Below are positions 59,561 to 64,000 of a stretch of 64,000 nucleotides of DNA, piece after piece. The number at the start of each line of letters is the position of its first letter. Position 1 is the stretch's first letter. Under the pieces are notes generated by a model. That model saw only the letters and a list, made by a program, of their open reading frames with translations, was not told the origin of the DNA and ran no database searches. The stretch is from Progne subis subis. Taxonomy: Eukaryota > Chordata > Aves > Passeriformes > Hirundinidae. The stretch covers positions 1,178,001-1,242,000 of the forward strand of contig JAKJHU010000054.1 of assembly GCA_022316685.1 (NCBI GenBank), written 5' to 3'. The translations under genes and the position numbers were made by a program.

Positions 59561-62500
59561 GTGAGTGGGGCCGGGGTTGAGGGCACCGGGAGGGGTGCGA
59601 GGGGCACCGGGGGCGTTGGGAGGGGATACGGGGAGGGGGTCAGGGGTATGGGTGGGGTACTGGGAGGGGAGACTGCGATAGGGCGGGTAAGGGCGCTGGT
59701 GGAGCGTTAGGAGGGGCTGGCGAAGCGCTTGGAGGGGATATCGGGAGAGGTGAGGGCAGTGCTGCGGTGCTGGCATGGGGTGGGCAGGGAGGAGGTGTGA
59801 GGTACCGGTGGGGTACTGGGATAGGGCGGGGAGAGATGCTGGCTAGGGAGGGGCTGGGGACGATGGGAGGGCGCTGGGAGGGGATAGCGAGGGGGAGACG
59901 AGAGGGTGGGGTGACCGGCGTGGGGTGGGAAAGGGATACTGGGATAGGGTGGGAAGGGGCACCGGGGGGGGGCATTGGGAGGGGGTGAGTGGTGCTGGGA
60001 TGGGGAACTGGGATGGGGCGGGGGGAGTCGCTGGTGAGGCACTGGGAGGGGCTCTGGTGATGTACTGGAAGAGGATGGAGGGCCACTGGGAGGACTGGGC
60101 AGGTGGTTGTAGAGGAACTGGAGGGGGGAGGAGAGGGGTCAGTGGGCCCTGGGAGGAGACACTGGGATGGGGCTTGGTGGGATGGGAATGAGCACAGCAA
60201 GCTACTGGGGTACTGAGGGGAGCAGGGATAAGGGCTGGGTGCTGAGAGGGACTGCCAGGCACTGCTGGGACTGGGAGTGCTGGGGAGGGGGACTGGGATT
60301 TGTGAGGAATGTTCCTGCGACTGGGGGGTACTGGGAGATATCTGGGGAATGGTGCTGAGGGGGAAGGGCTGGTGGGCAGGGGCTTGAGGGAGAGTACTGG
60401 GGTGCCAGTCTGGAGTGTGGCTGGGTGCTGGGAGTCCTGCTGGAGTGTGGGAGGGGCTGGCAGCAAAGCTGGGATGGGGCTTCCACAGAATGGGGAGGTG
60501 TTAGGAGGAGCAGGTCTAATGGGGACCACCAAAGAGGTGTTTGGTCTCCAGGGTGGAAACAAAATCCCTGCGGCAGCACACGTTCAGGGCTGCAGGCACA
60601 GCTCTCCTTCTGCCATCCACGTTGCATTGTTCTGGTTATTTTCCTGGTTTTCCAGTGGCCCTGGGCCACACCTGGGCTGCCATGCAGCTCCTTGAGAGGC
60701 TTTCCAGGAAAGATGGGTGGCACCACTTACACTGGAGTTAAACCAGGGATCCCTTGAGAGATTTAGGGATTGATGGTTTCAATGTCCAGGAGCTTGGCTC
60801 AGTCCCAAGCCCCTTAAAGCTGCCACCCTCCTGTGTGGGATCAGTGCTGGGGAGCGGGTCAGGCTGACTGGAGCCATGTGTGGGGTCCAGTGGGGGTTGG
60901 TCAGACACAGGGTCAGGTTTTCTGTGTGGTTTTGGGCTGAGGAGGTATCCCTTGCTTTGGTTCAGTCTACGCTGAAATGTCAAGCCAATTTGTAGCATTA
61001 AGCATTGCTGGAGCTTTCTGGAGCCATTCTTTTTCATCTCTTCTTGTTTGCTGGGGTTGGGTCAGGAGGAGCTTTCTGCTGTCAGCTTTGTGCACCTCTT
61101 ACCTGTTTCCATTTCAGCAAGTGCCAGGCACAGAACAATAGTGAGGAGGGGGCAGTCTAAAGTAGATTTTTCTTTTGAAAATAAAAGGCCGTTTGATGAT
61201 GTTCTAATTTACCTTGGCTCTCCTTGGTTTAGATTTGTGTACAAGGAGCTGGCACTTTCTGCAGTCACACAAACAGCAGTGTTTTAGAAATCTGTTTTGG
61301 TTCCATTTGCTGTAAAGCACGCTGAGATTGTTAGTGATGAGATAATACCCAGTGCTGCTGGCAGGCTGTCTCTGAGCAGTGTGCAAAGCAAGCTCTGACA
61401 CACATGAAGCAACAATCTGTGTGCCTGTGAGGAAAGGAGCTTTATCCTGTGCTGCATTTGGAATAGGGCAGTTTGGTTATTGACCTTAGGCAGGCAGCTC
61501 TCATTCACATCTGTCAAAGGAAAGTCATGAGCTCTGCTTGGCCCTGTCTGAGTGTTTCTAGGATTCTTCCTGTTTCCAAGTTTATGAAAGGAGAAAAACA
61601 ACAATATCTGAAAGGAGTGAAACAACGAAATGTGCTGCACTTGGGGTTTAATGACCATCTCTGAAATTCTGAAATTCAGCAGAGTTCCTTCCTCTGTGTG
61701 TAGCTTAATGCAACTGGGCTGATGTTTATGGTGTTTGGGTTGGTTTTTTCTTCCCCCCGGCCTCAATTTTCTCTCTAATCTGCTGCTCTGGCCCCATTTA
61801 AAGCTGTATTAGAGTAGCTCAGCTGGGATGTGACCCTGGATGACAAATCCCCACATAATGCAAGTAAAGAATATCGAGGCCACGTTCAGTGCATTTTGCA
61901 TGGCGCTGTGCCAAATATTCTCACAGTGAAAAACATTTTAAGTCTTCCGTTTAAGCTGAGCTCAGACCTGAAGGACTCTGTCAGCAGTAACATTGCAGCT
62001 GAACCCAGACTGATTTTAATTACAAAACAAGCTCCACAGCAGCCTCTGCTTTTAAGGGGGGTGCTGTGAGATTTTTGCTGGAAAAAAATGCCCTCATTGT
62101 GGCTCGTGTGGCTTTCCCAACCCAGCCTGGAAACACATTCCTGCACGAGGAATGTGTTTCCAGAGCTGTCTCAGGGCTTGGCAGGAGCAGAGAGGGAGAG
62201 AAATCAAACCAAACCCAGTAATTCAGCCTAATTGGATGAGGTGGAAACCAGGCAGGCAGCAGCTCCAGGAAACTGGGAAAAAGCAACAGGTTGATCCTGA
62301 TCCAGATGTTTGGCAATTGGACAGGATGACCCCACAAGAAAGGGGTGGAAATTGGGGCACTACCCCTCAGCAGCTGCTGGGAATTCAACTGCTGGGGCGT
62401 TAAACTGATCCAGGTGGGTGGGGGAAAATAGGATGGTGATGGCATTGGGATTGGTGAAGGGCTGAGGAGGGAAAGGGTTAAGGAACAACATCCTGATTGC

Positions 62501-63687
62501 ACTGCTGGGCACTCCTGGAGTTCAAAGCTGTGCTGGTCCTATTGTTGCTGAGCCAGCAGGGTTTAGAGGCAAGACAGGCAGCATTTAGGGAACAGATGAT
62601 TTACTGCTTTGCTGGCAGCCTTTAAGGTCATGGAAGGATGTGTAAGAAAAGGGGAATTGGGGCAAAAAAAGAAAAAGGAGGAAAGAAACGATAAAATCCT
62701 TTTTGAGATGGTTTTAGGGCCGTAGTGCCTAGTGTTGGTACAGACTTTTATCAAAAAAGCCTCCTCCTTTGGTTGTTTTGAAAATTGTTACATATTTGTC
62801 ACAGAGCTAGCAATTGTGAGAATGAAATTATGGATATCCACATATGTTTGGGCAATCCCCGTATTCTAAGGCATTAATTTAGTTCTGTGGAGCAAGAGAG
62901 GTGCTGGTGAGACCACTCTCATGGCTCTGCCGAGCACTTGCTGCTCTAACAGCATTTTTCCATCCTGTCCACCAAAAAAAAAGAAAAAAAAAAAACCAAA
63001 CCAAAAAAAGCAGAGCAGCACCGAAATAATGAGCTCTGTGTGTGTGTCTCAGAGGTGGGATGTCAGATCTTGGCAGAGAAATATTTCAATTTCAAGCTTG
63101 AGAGAACTGAAAAGTAATGGCTTTTCTTTTCAGAAAAAACCACTGTTTTGCATCTGCTGGGAACAAAAGGAGGGGAAGGAATGAAAGGCCTGGGGGTGGG
63201 TGTTGCAAGTGGGGTTAATTGTGCCTTCCATCAAGATGCAGCACAGGCAGATATCATTAGGGGGAGATGACAGTTTCCTTTGTGTGAAACATGGACTTCT
63301 CACTGCCAGGCGAGACACTGGGTGTGCTTTTCCTTGGAAAATGAATCTGTGTGCCCAGGAAAGCCAGCTGCAGAGCGTGCCAGCATCTGCTGCTTATAAG
63401 GAGTTCAAAAAATGCCTTTTGCCTGCTGAGACTGAGAATCTGGGGAGCTGGGCTGAGCACCACGGTTGTGTTTTTACCGAGCCCTTTAAAACCCTGGCTT
63501 TGCCAAGTAAAACCAGCAGCAGGTGCAGGATGAAGATTGGGGAACTCCTGCTTGTGGATGTGAAGCTTTGGCTTCCTCCTTCACTCACCAACCGTCCTTG
63601 CTCTGAGTTCCTGCCTCACACACTGGCTGTTGTCACCCAGCAGCGTTTGGAGCTGACTTGTTCATTTTTTATTCTTCATACTCGCAG
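59548..63687 (+). other. AP2B1: AP2B1 first intron
   Basis: No exon or RNA gene seen inside. The first 900 bases are an extreme G-rich block with imperfect repeats (separate entry). The rest is unique sequence with an A-rich tract at 62971-63008. The acceptor CATACTCGCAG precedes the exon at 63688. Confidence 0.65.
59560..60480 (+). repeat. G-rich degenerate tandem repeat at the start of AP2B1 intron 1
   Basis: The plus strand repeats GGGGTACTGGGAGGGG-like and ACTGGGATGGGG-like units dozens of times with irregular spacing. Many runs of three or more G stand close enough for G-quadruplex formation. The minus strand gives long proline-rich open frames that are by-products of the repeat. The unit is roughly 10-25 bases but not regular. 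Confidence 0.7.
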
Positions 63688-63708
63688 GTGTTTTAAGGAC
63701 CTGGAACC

Positions 63709-63745
63709 ATGACGGACTCCAAATACTTCACGACCAATAAAAAAG
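63709..63745 (+). CDS. AP2B1: AP-2 complex subunit beta, first coding exon (gene continues past the window)
   Basis: The exon is 63688-63745 with ATG at 63709-63711 and encodes MTDSKYFTTNKK plus one base of the next codon; a GTTGGT donor follows. The stretch matches the N-terminus of the adaptin beta family. The N at position 10 and the synteny with PEX12 favour AP2B1; the paralogue AP1B1 has T there. The protein is the large beta-2 adaptin of the AP-2 complex, which links clathrin to cargo at the plasma membrane. Only 12 full codons are visible, so the call leans on synteny as well. Confidence 0.88.
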
Positions 63746-64000
63746 GTTGGTGTTGAGCTGGTGCAGTGGATTGGAGGTGGTGGGTGGCTATTTTTACACA
63801 GCTTTTTTAACTGCATGCTGGAGAACTTGTGCTTTTCTGGTAGCTCTGTCCCTGTTTCTCTTCTTAATCATCCAGGGAAAAACTTCCAAAGTAGGTCACA
63901 TGGCGACAAAAGACAAAACTGGGGTATTGTACGTTTTTATGATGCACAAAATGACCCAGATTGCTGCTCTTTCAAGGATCAGAAAGCAAAACATTGGGAT
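63746..64000 (+). other. AP2B1: Start of AP2B1 intron 2
   Basis: Sequence after the donor at 63746 is intronic. The expected next exon (beginning with the residues E-I-F-E-L-K) is not reached before the window ends. Confidence 0.7.

Noticed and set aside
59640..60562. Proline-rich minus-strand open frames of 186 and 239 codons
   Set aside because: They are the complement of the G-rich repeat in AP2B1 intron 1; composition is repeat-driven and no domain or splice context supports a protein.
1..64000. CRISPR arrays, operons, phage or other prokaryotic systems
   Set aside because: The window is intron-containing vertebrate DNA; no regular direct-repeat/spacer pattern is present.

Overview
This is vertebrate nuclear DNA, almost certainly from a bird. 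Multi-exon genes with GT-AG introns match LIG3, RFFL, RAD51D, UNC45B, PEX12 and AP2B1 in the order known from human 17q12. The dispersed repeats are mainly truncated CR1 retroposons, the dominant interspersed repeat of birds. GC-rich promoters and compact introns fit a small avian chromosome. The species cannot be named from the sequence.

Layout. (1) 237-2509, plus strand: the last four coding exons of LIG3, ending in the BRCT domain. (2) 5222-13650, minus: all coding exons of RFFL (FYVE-like and RING ubiquitin ligase), with an 18 kb first intron and a GC-rich noncoding first exon near 31.6 kb. (3) 34514-39880, minus: complete RAD51D, upstream of RFFL on the same strand. (4) 42401-51611, plus: complete 19-coding-exon UNC45B, with a TATA promoter near 41982. 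(5) 54140-54242, plus: a box C/D snoRNA that fits SNORD7 (guide for U6 A47), probably inside a two-exon noncoding host gene with a CpG-type promoter near 53.4 kb and a poly(A) signal at 54940. (6) 57216-59345, minus: complete PEX12. (7) From about 59.4 kb, plus: AP2B1 first exon, a 4.1 kb intron and the first coding exon at 63709; the gene runs off the window.

The genes do not form a pathway; they are housekeeping or tissue genes kept together by synteny. LIG3 and RAD51D act in DNA repair, RFFL in ubiquitination of endosomal and apoptotic targets, UNC45B in myosin folding in muscle, PEX12 in peroxisomal import and AP2B1 in clathrin endocytosis. LIG3 and RFFL are tail to tail, RAD51D and RFFL are in tandem, RAD51D and UNC45B are divergent, and PEX12 and AP2B1 share a head-to-head promoter.

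Most notable points: the SNORD7 locus with a predicted host transcript; an 88-nt RFFL exon whose frame is broken although its neighbours are in phase; FNDC8 and NLE1, and the SLC35G3/Schlafen block, not seen where mammals carry them; and G-rich sense-strand blocks just after three first exons. No new multi-gene system was found. Exon limits come from reading splice sites together with family sequences recalled from memory; no alignment could be run.
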